Counted from the first letter of the stretch, positions 16,434-25,456 are shown. The stretch: DNA of 64,000 bases from AWTP1-13 sp050248715 (GCA_050248715.1 JBFWRV010000008.1:1-64000); one strand, 5' to 3'. Notes: generated by a model not told the origin, from the sequence alone. Program-made: numbers and translations.

Positions 16434-19007
16434 ATGAGACCTGCAATACCGTTGCGGCGCACGGAGGCGAGGAATGCGACACGTCGGGCCGGGGCGGCGG
16501 TCCTGCTGCCGCCCGTATTCGATGCATGGTTTCGCCGGCGCGGCTGGCATTTGCGAGACCATCAGACAGCCTTGCTGGAGAAGGCGTCACAAGGGCGCTC
16601 GGCGCTCCTCATCGCGCCGACAGGAGCCGGCAAGACACTTGCCGGATTTCTGCCGAGCCTGGCCGATCTCACCGGCAAACCTGCCGTTCGTGGAGAGCGC
16701 GGCATCCACACTCTCTACATCTCGCCGCTCAAGGCGCTCGCCGCAGATGTGGAACGCAACCTGCTCGTGCCCGTCGCGGAGATGGGACTGCCTGTCCGCA
16801 TCGAGACACGGACCGGTGACACCTCCACCTCGCGCAAGGCGCGCCAGCGCAGTCGCCCGCCAGACATCCTGCTCACGACGCCCGAGCAGGTTGCACTGCT
16901 GCTCTCCCATGGCGACGCACCGCGGATGCTGGGCGGCCTGCGGACCGTAATCCTCGACGAGTTGCACGCCCTCGCGCCGACCAAGCGGGGTGACCTGCTT
17001 TCGCTCGATCTCGCCCGCCTCGCGACGCTGGCACCCGGCGTCAGGCGCATCGGCCTCTCGGCCACGGTTGCGAGGCCGAGCGAGCTCAGGGCCTACCTCG
17101 TGCCGCAGACGCTGAGCGAAGCGATACGGCTCGCCGACGTCGTGCGGGCCGAAGGCGGGGCCAGGCCCGAAATCAGCATTCTCGATACCGAGCAGTCGCT
17201 GCCCTGGGCCGGTCACACCACGCGCTATGCCGCCCTCGACATCCTCGCCGCCATCGCGCGCCACAAGCTTTCGCTGATATTCGTCAATACCCGCAGCCAG
17301 GCCGAGCTGATGTTCCAGGAGCTTTGGCGCCTCAACGAGGAAAGCCTGCCCATCGCGCTGCACCACGGTTCGCTCGACGCTGCCCGCCGCCGCAAGGTGG
17401 AAGCTGCCATGGCCGCAGGGACGCTGCGGGCGGTCGTCACCACCTCGACGCTCGACCTCGGCATCGACTGGGGTGATGTCGATCTCGTCATCAACGTCGG
17501 GGCGCCCAAGGGTGCGAGCCGGCTGATCCAGCGCGTCGGCCGCGCCAACCACCGGCTCGACGAGCCGTCGCGGGCCTACCTCGTCCCATCCAACCGCTTC
17601 GAGGTGCTGGAGTGCCAGGCGGCCATGGATGCCGCAAGCGCTGGAGACCATGACGCGATAGGCCATCGCGCCGGCGCGATCGACGTACTGGCTCAGCACG
17701 TGTGGGGCACCGCCTGCGCGGGCCCCTTCGATCCCGGTACCCTCTACGGCGAGGTGCGCACGGCCGCACCTTATGCGCACCTCACGCGCGAGAAGTTCGA
17801 TCGCGTCGTCGAGTTCGTCTCCACGGGCGGCTATGCGCTCAAGGTCTACGAGCGCTTCGCGCGCCTGCGGCCGACGGCTGACGGCCGCTTGCGGCTCTCG
17901 CATCCGCGCCTCGCCCAGCAATACCGCATGAACGTCGGCACCATCGTCGAGGCGCCGATGATCAAGGTGCGGCTCGTCGGCCGGGGTAACGGGCGGCGCA
18001 AGCCCGGCGCCGCACGTCCGCTGATCGGCGGACGCGTGCTGGGCGAGCTCGAGGAATACTTCATTGAGCAGCTCTCGGTTGGCGACACCTTCGCGTTCGC
18101 CGGACACGTGCTGCGCTTCGAGGGGCTGCAGGACACCGAAGCGTTCGTGACGCGCACAGTCGATCCCGAACCGATGGTGCCCTCCTACGAGGGCGGCAAG
18201 TTTCCGCTCTCGACGCACCTTGCCCGCCGCGTGCGCCGCATGATCGCCGATCGAAATCAGTGGCGGGCGCTGCCTGAGCCGGTCGGCGAATGGCTGGCGA
18301 TCCAGAGCGAGCGCTCATCGGTGCCGGACGCCGAGGAGGTTCTGGTCGAGACCTTCCCCCGCGGCTCCAGACACTTCCTCGTCGTCTACCCGTTCGAGGG
18401 CCGGCTGGCCCACCAGACGCTCGGCATGCTGCTGACACGGCGGCTGCACCGGCTGGGCGCCAAGCCGGTCGGCTTCGTCGCCAACGATTACGCGCTGGCC
18501 GTGTGGGCGCGCGAGGACATGGCCGCGCTGGAGTGCGCCGGCACGCTCGACATCGGCCAACTGTTCGCCGAGGACATGCTGGGTGACGACCTCGATGCCT
18601 GGCTCGCCGAGTCGAGCCTGATGAAGCGCACCTTTCGCGTCAACGCCGTGATCGCCGGCCTGATCGAGCGCCGGCATCCCGGCAAGGTCAAGAGCGGCCG
18701 GCAAGTTACGATCTCGACCGACCTCATCTACGACGTGCTGCGCAAGCACGACTCTCGCCACATCCTGCTCGAGGCCGCATGGGCCGATGCAGCAACGGGT
18801 CTTTTGGATATCGGCCGACTCGGCGATTTTCTCCGACGCGTCAAGGGGCATATCCGCTACACAGCACTCGACCGCGTCACGCCGCTGGCGGTACCGGTGC
18901 TGCTGGAGATCGGCCAGGAGCTGGTGTATGGCGGCGGGATGGCGGACGACATTCTGCGCGAGGCGGCGGACGACCTCGTGCGCGAAGCGATGCAGCGGGC
19001 GCAGTGA
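16434..19007 (+). CDS. Ligase-associated DEXH-box DNA helicase (Lhr-like)
   Basis: About 857 aa superfamily 2 helicase. Motif I is APTGAGKT (61-68), motif II is DELH (175-178), motif III is SATVARPSEL, motif IV is IFVNTRSQAE, and motif VI is LIQRVGRANHR (about 362-372). A winged-helix and Lhr-type C-terminal region of about 400 residues follows. In many bacteria this helicase belongs to a four-gene DNA-damage set with an ATP-dependent ligase, an exonuclease and PdeM. Here PdeM follows after 3 nt, but the ligase and exonuclease are not in the window. The start is uncertain: ATG codons at 16422 and 16434 both lack a clear ribosome site, while the frame is open to 16137. Confidence 0.88.
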   Translation: MRPAIPLRRTEARNATRRAGAAVLLPPVFDAWFRRRGWHLRDHQTALLEKASQGRSALLIAPTGAGKTLAGFLPSLADLTGKPAVRGERGIHTLYISPLKALAADVERNLLVPVAEMGLPVRIETRTGDTSTSRKARQRSRPPDILLTTPEQVALLLSHGDAPRMLGGLRTVILDELHALAPTKRGDLLSLDLARLATLAPGVRRIGLSATVARPSELRAYLVPQTLSEAIRLADVVRAEGGARPEISILDTEQSLPWAGHTTRYAALDILAAIARHKLSLIFVNTRSQAELMFQELWRLNEESLPIALHHGSLDAARRRKVEAAMAAGTLRAVVTTSTLDLGIDWGDVDLVINVGAPKGASRLIQRVGRANHRLDEPSRAYLVPSNRFEVLECQAAMDAASAGDHDAIGHRAGAIDVLAQHVWGTACAGPFDPGTLYGEVRTAAPYAHLTREKFDRVVEFVSTGGYALKVYERFARLRPTADGRLRLSHPRLAQQYRMNVGTIVEAPMIKVRLVGRGNGRRKPGAARPLIGGRVLGELEEYFIEQLSVGDTFAFAGHVLRFEGLQDTEAFVTRTVDPEPMVPSYEGGKFPLSTHLARRVRRMIADRNQWRALPEPVGEWLAIQSERSSVPDAEEVLVETFPRGSRHFLVVYPFEGRLAHQTLGMLLTRRLHRLGAKPVGFVANDYALAVWAREDMAALECAGTLDIGQLFAEDMLGDDLDAWLAESSLMKRTFRVNAVIAGLIERRHPGKVKSGRQVTISTDLIYDVLRKHDSRHILLEAAWADAATGLLDIGRLGDFLRRVKGHIRYTALDRVTPLAVPVLLEIGQELVYGGGMADDILREAADDLVREAMQRAQ

Positions 19008-19010
19008 CGG

Positions 19011-19820
19011 ATGTTCGTGACGAACTCGAAGCGGGTGGGGCTCGGCTCTTCCCTCCGCCCAGGAGAGGAAGGGATCGCGCTGGGGGAAACCCCGACGCGA
19101 GATGCTCTGCAAGCCCTGTCGCCCTCTCTCTCTTCCGCCGGGAAGCAGGGAATTGCCTTGTGCGGCGCACAGTTCGTCGCCGACTGCTCGGGTGCACTCT
19201 ATTGGCCGGCCGAGGCCGCGCTGCTGGTCGCCGACTTGCACCTGGAGAAGGGCTCCTCGCTCGCCAGCCGCGGGGTCATGCTGCCGCCCTACGACACACG
19301 CGAGACGCTTGCGCGTCTCGCCGAGGTGATCGGACGCTTCGATCCTGCGCGCGTCATTGCCCTCGGCGACAGCTTCCACGATACGGATGGCGCCCGCCGC
19401 ATCGCCGGGGACGATCTCGATTGCCTGCGCGGGCTGCAGAAGGGCCGCGCGTGGACCTGGATCCTGGGCAACCATGACCCGCAAATCTCCCCAATCGCCG
19501 GCGGGACGTTCCAGGACGTGCTGACGATCGGCGCGCTCACCCTGCGACACGAGCCGGCACGGGGGCCGGCCACGGGCGAGATCGCAGGGCATCTGCATCC
19601 GACCGCCCGGCTGGCTCGCAACGGCGCCTCCATCCGGCGGCCGTGCTTCATCGGCAATGAGAGCCGCCTGGTGATGCCGGCTTTCGGCGCCTTCACCGGA
19701 GGTCTGAACGTGCTGGACGCGGCGTTCCGCCCGCTCTTTGCCGGCACAGGTTTCACCGTGTTGATGCTGGGCGACGGAGCGCTCTATTGCGTTCCCACCC
19801 GCCGCCTCAGCGCAGATTGA
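19011..19820 (+). CDS. pdeM: Ligase-associated DNA damage response endonuclease PdeM
   Basis: 269 aa calcineurin-like metallophosphoesterase. The metal-binding blocks are DLHLEKG (75-81), GDSFHD (about 122), GNHD (about 154) and GHLHPTAR (about 194), in the usual order. Family members start close to the GIALCGAQFVAD stretch (about residue 47). The first 45 residues here, rich in Gly, Ser and Arg, may be untranslated, and the true start may be an in-frame TTG near 19158. The gene follows the helicase by 3 nt and is presumably translationally coupled. It ends 15 nt before the convergent hisG. Confidence 0.83.
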   Translation: MFVTNSKRVGLGSSLRPGEEGIALGETPTRDALQALSPSLSSAGKQGIALCGAQFVADCSGALYWPAEAALLVADLHLEKGSSLASRGVMLPPYDTRETLARLAEVIGRFDPARVIALGDSFHDTDGARRIAGDDLDCLRGLQKGRAWTWILGNHDPQISPIAGGTFQDVLTIGALTLRHEPARGPATGEIAGHLHPTARLARNGASIRRPCFIGNESRLVMPAFGAFTGGLNVLDAAFRPLFAGTGFTVLMLGDGALYCVPTRRLSAD

Positions 19821-19835
19821 GGCATCGATAGCCGA

Positions 19836-20534
19836 TCAGCGGGACAACTTTACAGCCACCTCGCGCTCCACCTCGCGCAATCGGGCCGACCACGCCGCCA
19901 GCCTGGATGACACCAGATTGGCCTGCGATCGCAGAATGACGCCATCGTCCAGCACCTTGAGCCCGTTGGCGCGCAGAGTCGCCCCCGTGGTGGTGATGTC
20001 GACGATCAACTCGGCCTGATGCGCCGCCGGCGCACCCTCCGTTGCGCCAAGGCTCTCGACCAGGCGATAGCCGGTCACGCCCTTCTGCGAGAAGAACCGG
20101 CGCGCGAGATTCATGTACTTGGTGGCCACGCGGACGCGGCGTCCATGGGCGCGCCGGAAGCTCAAGGCCATCTCCTCCAGGTCCGCCATGCGTCGCACAT
20201 CGAGCCACGCTGCCGGCACGGCAACGACGACATCGGCAAAGCCGAACCCGCAGGGTTTGAGGAAGTCGACGCGCGCGTCGCAGTCGGCGATCGTCTCGCG
20301 CAACAGGTCTTCTCCCGTGATGCCGAGGTGCGCAGCGCCTGTCTTCAAGAATTGCGCTATCTCCGAGGAGGAGACGAAGTTGACCTCCACATCGGGCAAC
20401 CCCGCGATCTCGCCGCGGTAACCGCGCGCGGAGCCCGATTTGGCGACGACGAGGCCCGCCTTCGCCAGCATGTCGGCACACTGCTCCATCAGGCGGCCTT
20501 TAGAAGGCAGGGCGAGGACGAGCTTGTTGCTCAC
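19836..20534 (-). CDS. hisG: ATP phosphoribosyltransferase, short form
   Basis: 232 aa, the HisG-S class that lacks the C-terminal regulatory ACT domain and needs HisZ. It catalyses the first step of histidine synthesis, joining ATP and PRPP. LALPSKGRLMEQC opens the protein, and the PRPP-binding loop is ELIVDITTTGATLRANGL (about residue 158). The GTG start at 20534 forms a GTGA overlap with the hisZ stop codon, which decides the start and implies translational coupling. It is the third gene of the minus-strand hisS-hisZ-hisG set. Confidence 0.95.
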   Translation of the reverse strand: MSNKLVLALPSKGRLMEQCADMLAKAGLVVAKSGSARGYRGEIAGLPDVEVNFVSSSEIAQFLKTGAAHLGITGEDLLRETIADCDARVDFLKPCGFGFADVVVAVPAAWLDVRRMADLEEMALSFRRAHGRRVRVATKYMNLARRFFSQKGVTGYRLVESLGATEGAPAAHQAELIVDITTTGATLRANGLKVLDDGVILRSQANLVSSRLAAWSARLREVEREVAVKLSR

Positions 20535-21709
20535 GCCGCACCCCCATTGAGCACGGCCAGCAGCCGCTCCGTGTGGATGCACGATCCTACCGCCGGCACG
20601 GGCGCAGGCGCGCCGACGTCCACCATCAGGCTGTCGTAGCGTCCGCCGCCGGCGACCGAGCTCTGAGGCCCCAGTCGCGGGGTGATGATCTCGAAGACGA
20701 AGCCGGTGTAGTACTCGAGGTTGCGGCCGAACTCGGCGGCGAACATCGCGCCGTCAAGATCGACACCAGCCCTTTCAATCAGGTCGAGCCGGCGCTGAAA
20801 CACCCCGAGGGCCTCCGAGAGGTCGACCCCGTGCCGCTCAACCAGACCTTGCAGCATGCTCGCCGCCTCGGAGGCTGGCGCCTTCACCGCGACGTAGTTC
20901 TCGATCAACCGCGCTATGGCCGGGTCGAGTGGCGTCTCGCGGGAGTCTGCTGCCTCGGCGAGCAGACGCTCGGCGATCTCTGCCGTCGTGCGCGTGCCGA
21001 CCAGCTCGATCCCGGAGCGTTCCAGGTAGTCCTCGAGCCGGGCCTGCGCCTCCTGGCGATCAGCGCCGTCCGGCAGCTCGAGGAGTTCGCGGGGCACGTT
21101 GTGCGCCTGCAGCGCCTCTCGCGAGGAGAGGCGCGCAAGCTCGGCGCGAAATGCCTCCGGCCGCCAGAAATGGTGATGCAGCTGCCGCCGCCAGCGCGCC
21201 GGCATGGAAAGCGCGCCGAGCAGCGCGGAGAAAAGCCCGAGGTCGCCGATCCGCAGGTGGAAGTCGCGCAAGCCGGCCTCGCGCAACGCCCCGACGATGA
21301 GAGCAAGCACGGCCGCATCATCCTGCTCGCGGTCCGGCGCGGCAAACGACTCGATGCCGGCCTGGCGAAACTCGCTGGGGTGCACGCCGGTCGCGCCGCC
21401 CGGCTGATAACGGAAGGCCGGCCCGTTGTAGCAGTAGCGCGCGGGCACGCCACCGGCGGGATGCCGGGCGAGGTGAAGCCGGCAGGTCGGGACGGTGAGA
21501 TCGGGACGCAGGCACAGCTCCTCGCCGTCCGGGTCGGTGAAGACGTAGGTGCGCGCACGCAGAGCCTCACCGATGACATCGAGGAACAGTCCGGCCGGCT
21601 GGATGATGGCCGGCGCGATCTGCTCGTAGCCGGCGCGCACGAACGTGCCCATCAGGCGCTGCGCCTGGGCCTCGAGGGCTTCCATCTGCTGTGCGGCTTC
21701 CGCGGGCAT
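20531..21709 (-). CDS. hisZ: ATP phosphoribosyltransferase regulatory subunit HisZ
   Basis: 392 aa paralog of the histidyl-tRNA synthetase catalytic core that does not charge tRNA but activates short-form HisG and carries its histidine feedback response. It keeps the class II fold: LRPDLTVPTCRLHLARH near residue 68, NLEYYTGFVFE (about 330) and VAGGGRYDSLM. Replacements at the histidine and ATP residues distinguish it from hisS just upstream. It overlaps hisG by four bases. The ATG at 21709 follows a 150-nt gap containing a pair of palindromic repeats. Confidence 0.92.
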   Translation of the reverse strand: MPAEAAQQMEALEAQAQRLMGTFVRAGYEQIAPAIIQPAGLFLDVIGEALRARTYVFTDPDGEELCLRPDLTVPTCRLHLARHPAGGVPARYCYNGPAFRYQPGGATGVHPSEFRQAGIESFAAPDREQDDAAVLALIVGALREAGLRDFHLRIGDLGLFSALLGALSMPARWRRQLHHHFWRPEAFRAELARLSSREALQAHNVPRELLELPDGADRQEAQARLEDYLERSGIELVGTRTTAEIAERLLAEAADSRETPLDPAIARLIENYVAVKAPASEAASMLQGLVERHGVDLSEALGVFQRRLDLIERAGVDLDGAMFAAEFGRNLEYYTGFVFEIITPRLGPQSSVAGGGRYDSLMVDVGAPAPVPAVGSCIHTERLLAVLNGGAA

Positions 21710-21730
21710 GCGCTATCCACGCGCAAGGGT

Positions 21731-21830
21731 GTCCCCTCCCCCTTGTGGGGAGGGGCTAGGGGTGGGAAGCCCTACGATTGATGCTGGAGAGTCCCCCCCT
21801 CCCTTACCCTCCCCCACAAGGGGGGAGGGG
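21731..21830. repeat. Inverted pair of GC-rich palindromic repeats between hisZ and hisS
   Basis: Two copies of one element face each other. The left copy (21733-21766) folds as CCCCTCCCC-CTTGTG-GGGAGGGG, followed by CTAGGGGTGGG. The right copy (21793-21830) is nearly its reverse complement and contains CCTCCCCC-ACAAGG-GGGGAGGGG. Each copy is a hairpin on its own and the two can also pair with each other. This matches the small interspersed palindromes common in alphaproteobacterial intergenic DNA. It may reduce readthrough between hisS and hisZ. Confidence 0.8.
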
Positions 21831-21859
21831 TTTGAGGGCGTAGAGTTTGTCATCGAGGG

Positions 21860-23350
21860 TCAGTCCTTGTGCCGTGCCAGCAGCTCGCGCACGGCACCCA
21901 CCATGCGCGCCTCGGGCACCGAAATCTGAGCGGGGCGGCCCTCGCGCCACCGGACATGGTCGCTGATGCTGGCGGCAGCCTTGGCGCCCTCGACCAGGTC
22001 CTTGATCTGCACCTCGCCCTTGGCGTGCTCGTCGCCGCCCTGGATGACGACGCACGGGCTGCCGCGGCGGTCGGCGTATTTCATCTGCGCCTTCATGCCG
22101 GCAGTGCCCAGATACATCTCGGCACGGATGCCGGCCTGCCGCAACGTCTGCGTCAGCTTCTGAAAGCGCGGCAGCTCGCCCTTGTCCATCACCAGCACGA
22201 CTACAGGGCCGTGGGAGGTCATCGGCCTGCCTTTGTTCAGTGCGGCGAGCGCCGCCTGCAAGCGCGAGACGCCTATGGAGAAGCCGGTGGCCGGCACCTT
22301 CTGGCCGAGGAAGCGCTCAACGAGTCCGTCGTAGCGTCCGCCGCCGCCTACGGAGCCGAAGCGCACCGTCTGGCCGTCCTCGTTGACGACGGGGACGGTG
22401 ATCTCGGCCTCGAAGACGGGGCCGGTGTAATACTCGAGGCCGCGCACGACCGAACTGTCGACCCTGATCCGCTCCGGACCATAGCCGGCCGCAACACAGA
22501 GCCTGCTGATCTCGGAAAGCTCCGAGCTGCCTTCTCGCCAGCTCGACGAGTCATTCAGCCGCTGCATCGTTGCGTCATCAAGCGCGGGCCCTCCGTCGCG
22601 AGAGGTGTCGAACATCTGCAATACGGCCCTGGTCTGCCAATCCGCTAACCCGGCGCCCTTGGTGAAATCGCCGCTTTCATCCTTGCGCCCGGGACCAAGC
22701 AGTTGGCGCACACCATTGATGCCTAGGCGATCGAGCTTGTCGATTGCACGCATGACCGTCAGTCGCCGTGCCGCGTTAATCTCGCCTGCAAGTCCGGCCG
22801 CCTCCAAGACGCCATCGAGCACCTTGCGGTTGTTCACTTTGATGATGTAATCGCCGCGCTTGATGCCCAGCGCCTCCAGCGTATCTGCGGCGAGCATGCA
22901 AATCTCTGCGTCGGCGGCGATGTTGTCGGTGCCGACGGTGTCGGCGTCGAACTGCGTGAACTGGCGGAAACGACCGGGGCCCGGCTTCTCGTTGCGCCAC
23001 ACGGGACCCATCGCATAGCGCCGGAAGGGCTTCGCCAGCTTGTCAAAGTTCTGGGCGACGTAGCGGGCGAGAGGGGCGGTGAGATCATAGCGCAGAGACA
23101 GCCACTGCTCGTCCTCGTCCTGGAACGAGAACACGCCCTCGTTGGGCCGGTCCTGGTCGGGCAGGAACTTGCCGAGTGCGTCGGTGTACTCGATCGCCGG
23201 CGTCTCCAGCGGCTCGAAGCCGTAGGACTCGTAGACATCGCGGATCGTCGCCAGCATGCGCTGCACGGCGCGAACGTCGTCCGCGGACGTGTCGCCCAGC
23301 CCCCGCGGAAGCCTCGCCTCGGGGCGCGTATCCTTGTTCGTCTTGGCCAT
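21860..23350 (-). CDS. hisS: Histidyl-tRNA synthetase
   Basis: 496 aa class II synthetase charging tRNA-His. LPRGLGDTSADD opens the core, motif 2 reads RNEKPGPGRFRQFTQFDADT (about 120-139), the His-specific motifs are RGLEYYTGPVFE (about 307) and SVGGGGRYDGL (about 337), and an anticodon-binding domain occupies about 385-496. The motif 2 sequence is the type seen in alphaproteobacteria, which differs from the E. coli form RHERPQKGRYRQF. It heads the hisS-hisZ-hisG strand run, but a 150-nt repeat-bearing gap separates it from hisZ. Confidence 0.96.
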   Translation of the reverse strand: MAKTNKDTRPEARLPRGLGDTSADDVRAVQRMLATIRDVYESYGFEPLETPAIEYTDALGKFLPDQDRPNEGVFSFQDEDEQWLSLRYDLTAPLARYVAQNFDKLAKPFRRYAMGPVWRNEKPGPGRFRQFTQFDADTVGTDNIAADAEICMLAADTLEALGIKRGDYIIKVNNRKVLDGVLEAAGLAGEINAARRLTVMRAIDKLDRLGINGVRQLLGPGRKDESGDFTKGAGLADWQTRAVLQMFDTSRDGGPALDDATMQRLNDSSSWREGSSELSEISRLCVAAGYGPERIRVDSSVVRGLEYYTGPVFEAEITVPVVNEDGQTVRFGSVGGGGRYDGLVERFLGQKVPATGFSIGVSRLQAALAALNKGRPMTSHGPVVVLVMDKGELPRFQKLTQTLRQAGIRAEMYLGTAGMKAQMKYADRRGSPCVVIQGGDEHAKGEVQIKDLVEGAKAAASISDHVRWREGRPAQISVPEARMVGAVRELLARHKD

Positions 23351-23421
23351 GGCCGTCGCAAAAAGCCGCTGAAATTTGCGGGCCTTATAGCCGATCGAAG
23401 GCGGAGCGCAAAGCGTGCGCG

Positions 23422-23976
23422 TCAGAACCTGAAGCCGTAGCGCACGCCGATGTTGTCCATGCCCTCGTTATAGTCGGCCAGCGAGGCGTTCGACGTGTGC
23501 TCGAAGTAAATCGACAAGCTGTGACGCTCGCCAATGCGCACACCGATCTCGAAGGGGATATGGAACAGCACGCGCGAGCCGAGCGCCTTCCGGTTGGGGT
23601 CGGTGGGGTCCAGGTTGCCGTCGTGGAAAGCTGCACCCAGTCCCAGCCCGAAGAAGAGGCCGGCCGGTCCTTCGATCTCCCAACGGGCATCGATATATCC
23701 CTTGCTGGTGTAGCCGCTCGTGCTGACAGACCCGCCGATGGCCGGCCGTAGGGTGCCGCCCAGGATCGGGAACCCGGTGCCAAGCAGCACTTCCGCGTTG
23801 ATATCCGCGCCGTGCTCAAGCTGAAATCCGCTCCAGAGATGGGGGACATCGTGCGCGAGCACGCCTGCCCTGATCTCGATGCCGCGCAGCTGCAAGGGTT
23901 CCTGGGCAGCAGCAGACCCGGCGGCGCCAACTAGGACCGCCAATGCCAGTGCCAGAGATGTGAGCCGCGTGGTCAC
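23422..23976 (-). CDS. Acyloxyacyl hydrolase / PagL-like lipid A deacylase (copy 1)
   Basis: 184 aa predicted outer-membrane beta-barrel. A signal peptide runs to about residue 26 (ALALAVLVGAAGSAAA then Q). The barrel begins with LRGIEIRAGVLAHDV, and the C-terminal active-site motif is YFEHTSNASL (His and Ser of the PagL catalytic pair, about 161-170). The last residue is Phe, as in many outer-membrane barrels. Such enzymes remove an acyl chain from lipid A. The GTG at 23976 is the most plausible start, with AAGG upstream; the frame is open further but unlike the family. A paralog lies immediately upstream at 24086. Confidence 0.78.
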   Translation of the reverse strand: MTTRLTSLALALAVLVGAAGSAAAQEPLQLRGIEIRAGVLAHDVPHLWSGFQLEHGADINAEVLLGTGFPILGGTLRPAIGGSVSTSGYTSKGYIDARWEIEGPAGLFFGLGLGAAFHDGNLDPTDPNRKALGSRVLFHIPFEIGVRIGERHSLSIYFEHTSNASLADYNEGMDNIGVRYGFRF

Positions 23977-24085
23977 CAAGCGCCTTGCGCGTCCATGCCA
24001 TCCAGTCCGGCTCGAGCCGCCAGCAGGAGAGCGCGATTGTAGCCAGCGCACGGCTCGGGCGATGCGCCCTGCCGTGCCCACTATC

Positions 24086-24658
24086 CTAGCCCCCGAAGCG
24101 GTAGCCGTAGCGCAAGCCGATCGCATCGAGGCCTTGGTTCTTGGCGGCAGTCGAGGCGTTGGAGATGTGCTCGTAGTAGATCGAGATGCTGTGGTTCCGG
24201 TCGTAGCGGATACCGTATTCGAAGCTGTCGTGGAACAGCCAGCGGCGTCCAAGTTGCTTGAAGTTCGGGTCAGCGGTGAAAGTCTCGCCGTCGTGAACAG
24301 CCACACCAAGGCCAACGCCGAAGTAGGTCGCATTGGCGAATTCGCGGTACCATCGCAACGATGCATAGGCCTTGCTGGTATAGCCGTCGAAATTGAACGT
24401 GCCGCCGACGACGGGGTGCAGCGAGCCGCCCCAGAAGGAGACGATCGGCGCAAACTGCAGTTCGGCGTTGATGTCGACGTTGTAGGGCTCCTTGTTGAAA
24501 CCGCTCCACATGTAGGGCACGTCGTGCCCCAGCGCGCCGATCTTCAGCTCGTGGAGGAGAACAAAGCCGCCCACGCCCCGATCGACGGTTGTGTCCGCGG
24601 TGGCCGCCGAATCGGCCAACAGCACACAAAGGAACGCCAGTGCAGCCGCGTACCACAT
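24086..24658 (-). CDS. Acyloxyacyl hydrolase / PagL-like lipid A deacylase (copy 2)
   Basis: 190 aa paralog of the neighbouring gene. A signal peptide MWYAAALAFLCVLLADSAAT is followed by a barrel with LHELKIGALGHDVPYMWSGF and the active-site region YYEHISNAS near the C-terminus, where copy 1 has YFEHTSNAS. Both share the spacing of GYTSK, FGVGLGVAVHDG and RYGYRF blocks. The ATG at 24658 is chosen over a TTG at 24712 because TAAGG lies just upstream and the signal peptide begins there. 109 nt separate the two copies, which are probably one transcript. Different targets or conditions for the two copies would be inference. Confidence 0.78.
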   Translation of the reverse strand: MWYAAALAFLCVLLADSAATADTTVDRGVGGFVLLHELKIGALGHDVPYMWSGFNKEPYNVDINAELQFAPIVSFWGGSLHPVVGGTFNFDGYTSKAYASLRWYREFANATYFGVGLGVAVHDGETFTADPNFKQLGRRWLFHDSFEYGIRYDRNHSISIYYEHISNASTAAKNQGLDAIGLRYGYRFGG

Positions 24659-24803
24659 CAACCTTACCGCGGAACTTCGACGGCTAATGGATATCTGCTT
24701 GACGGTGGACAAGCGATGGCCCGCAGGTCACACCCACCCGTTGGGGTGCTTTTCCGGCAGGTGCGTGGCCAAAATGCCGCGCGGCGTCGTGCTGTTGCCT
24801 TCG

Positions 24804-25034
24804 TCAGTTCCCGGTGTCGCGAGCGGGCGCCGTGCGGCGGCGTGTGCCTTGCCGGATCGGCAGTGAGGGCGCGGCTGCCGAGCCGCCAAGGGGCCGCTTC
24901 AGGTAAGCGAGATTGTTGCCCGTGATGGCGACCAGCTCCCACCCCTCCTTGCCGGCTGCATTCAGCAGATCGATATCGTCCGCCCTCGGAGGCACATCGC
25001 CCAGGTTGCGCTTGGTGTACTCCCAATGCGACAT
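24804..25034 (-). CDS. Small DUF4177-like protein
   Basis: 76 aa. The pattern HWEYTKRNLG, then LLNAAGKEGWELVAIT and LAYLKRPLGG, resembles the DUF4177 family of small proteins of unknown function. The C-terminal 25 residues are basic and low in complexity. The ATG at 25034 is set by a strong AGGAGG six bases upstream. It lies 145 nt before the PagL-like pair on the same strand. No function is proposed. Confidence 0.7.
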   Translation of the reverse strand: MSHWEYTKRNLGDVPPRADDIDLLNAAGKEGWELVAITGNNLAYLKRPLGGSAAAPSLPIRQGTRRRTAPARDTGN

Positions 25035-25456
25035 CGCCGGCCTCCTAGTCGCAACAGTCTCGGCATGCCGCCCGGGCGCAAGCACAGTGATGACGGTCAC
25101 TGGCGCCTGCACGCCAATGCTTCGAGTTCGGTGGGCTCGCGTAGATGTCGCAACGGTTGGCCGCCATCAGGCGCCGACGCCGATGGGCCGACAATCGGGG
25201 AGGCCGTTCCCGGCAAGGGCCGGTCGGTCCAATGCTAACGGGCGGAGGGCTCAAAGGCAGCTCGGAACTTGCGAAGCGACGCTAACGGAGCGACGCGAAG
25301 TGACGAATGCATGCTAGGGGCGCAGCCCGACTGCAGCCAGCATGCAAGGCTAGCGATCTAGCCGGGTATTCCCGGCTAGGGTGACGCAACAATCCGGGAT
25401 GGCTGGCCCGCGCAGTCCATCCTGCCAAGAGCACAACTGAGTGGTAAGATGGCACC
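25035..25456. other. Non-coding stretch before PAS-like gene 1
   Basis: This 422-nt divergent gap has no convincing gene. Its right half holds clustered inverted repeats: GCATGCT and AGCATGC around 25308-25345, and the stronger hairpin at 25358-25379. Promoters for both flanking genes should lie here, but none is clear enough to name. Confidence 0.5.
25358..25379. repeat. Perfect 9-bp hairpin
   Basis: Arms CTAGCCGGG and CCCGGCTAG flank the loop TATT. No T-run follows on either strand. It lies 78 nt before the start of the PAS-like gene, so it could be a leader structure, an operator or an interspersed palindrome. Confidence 0.55.
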
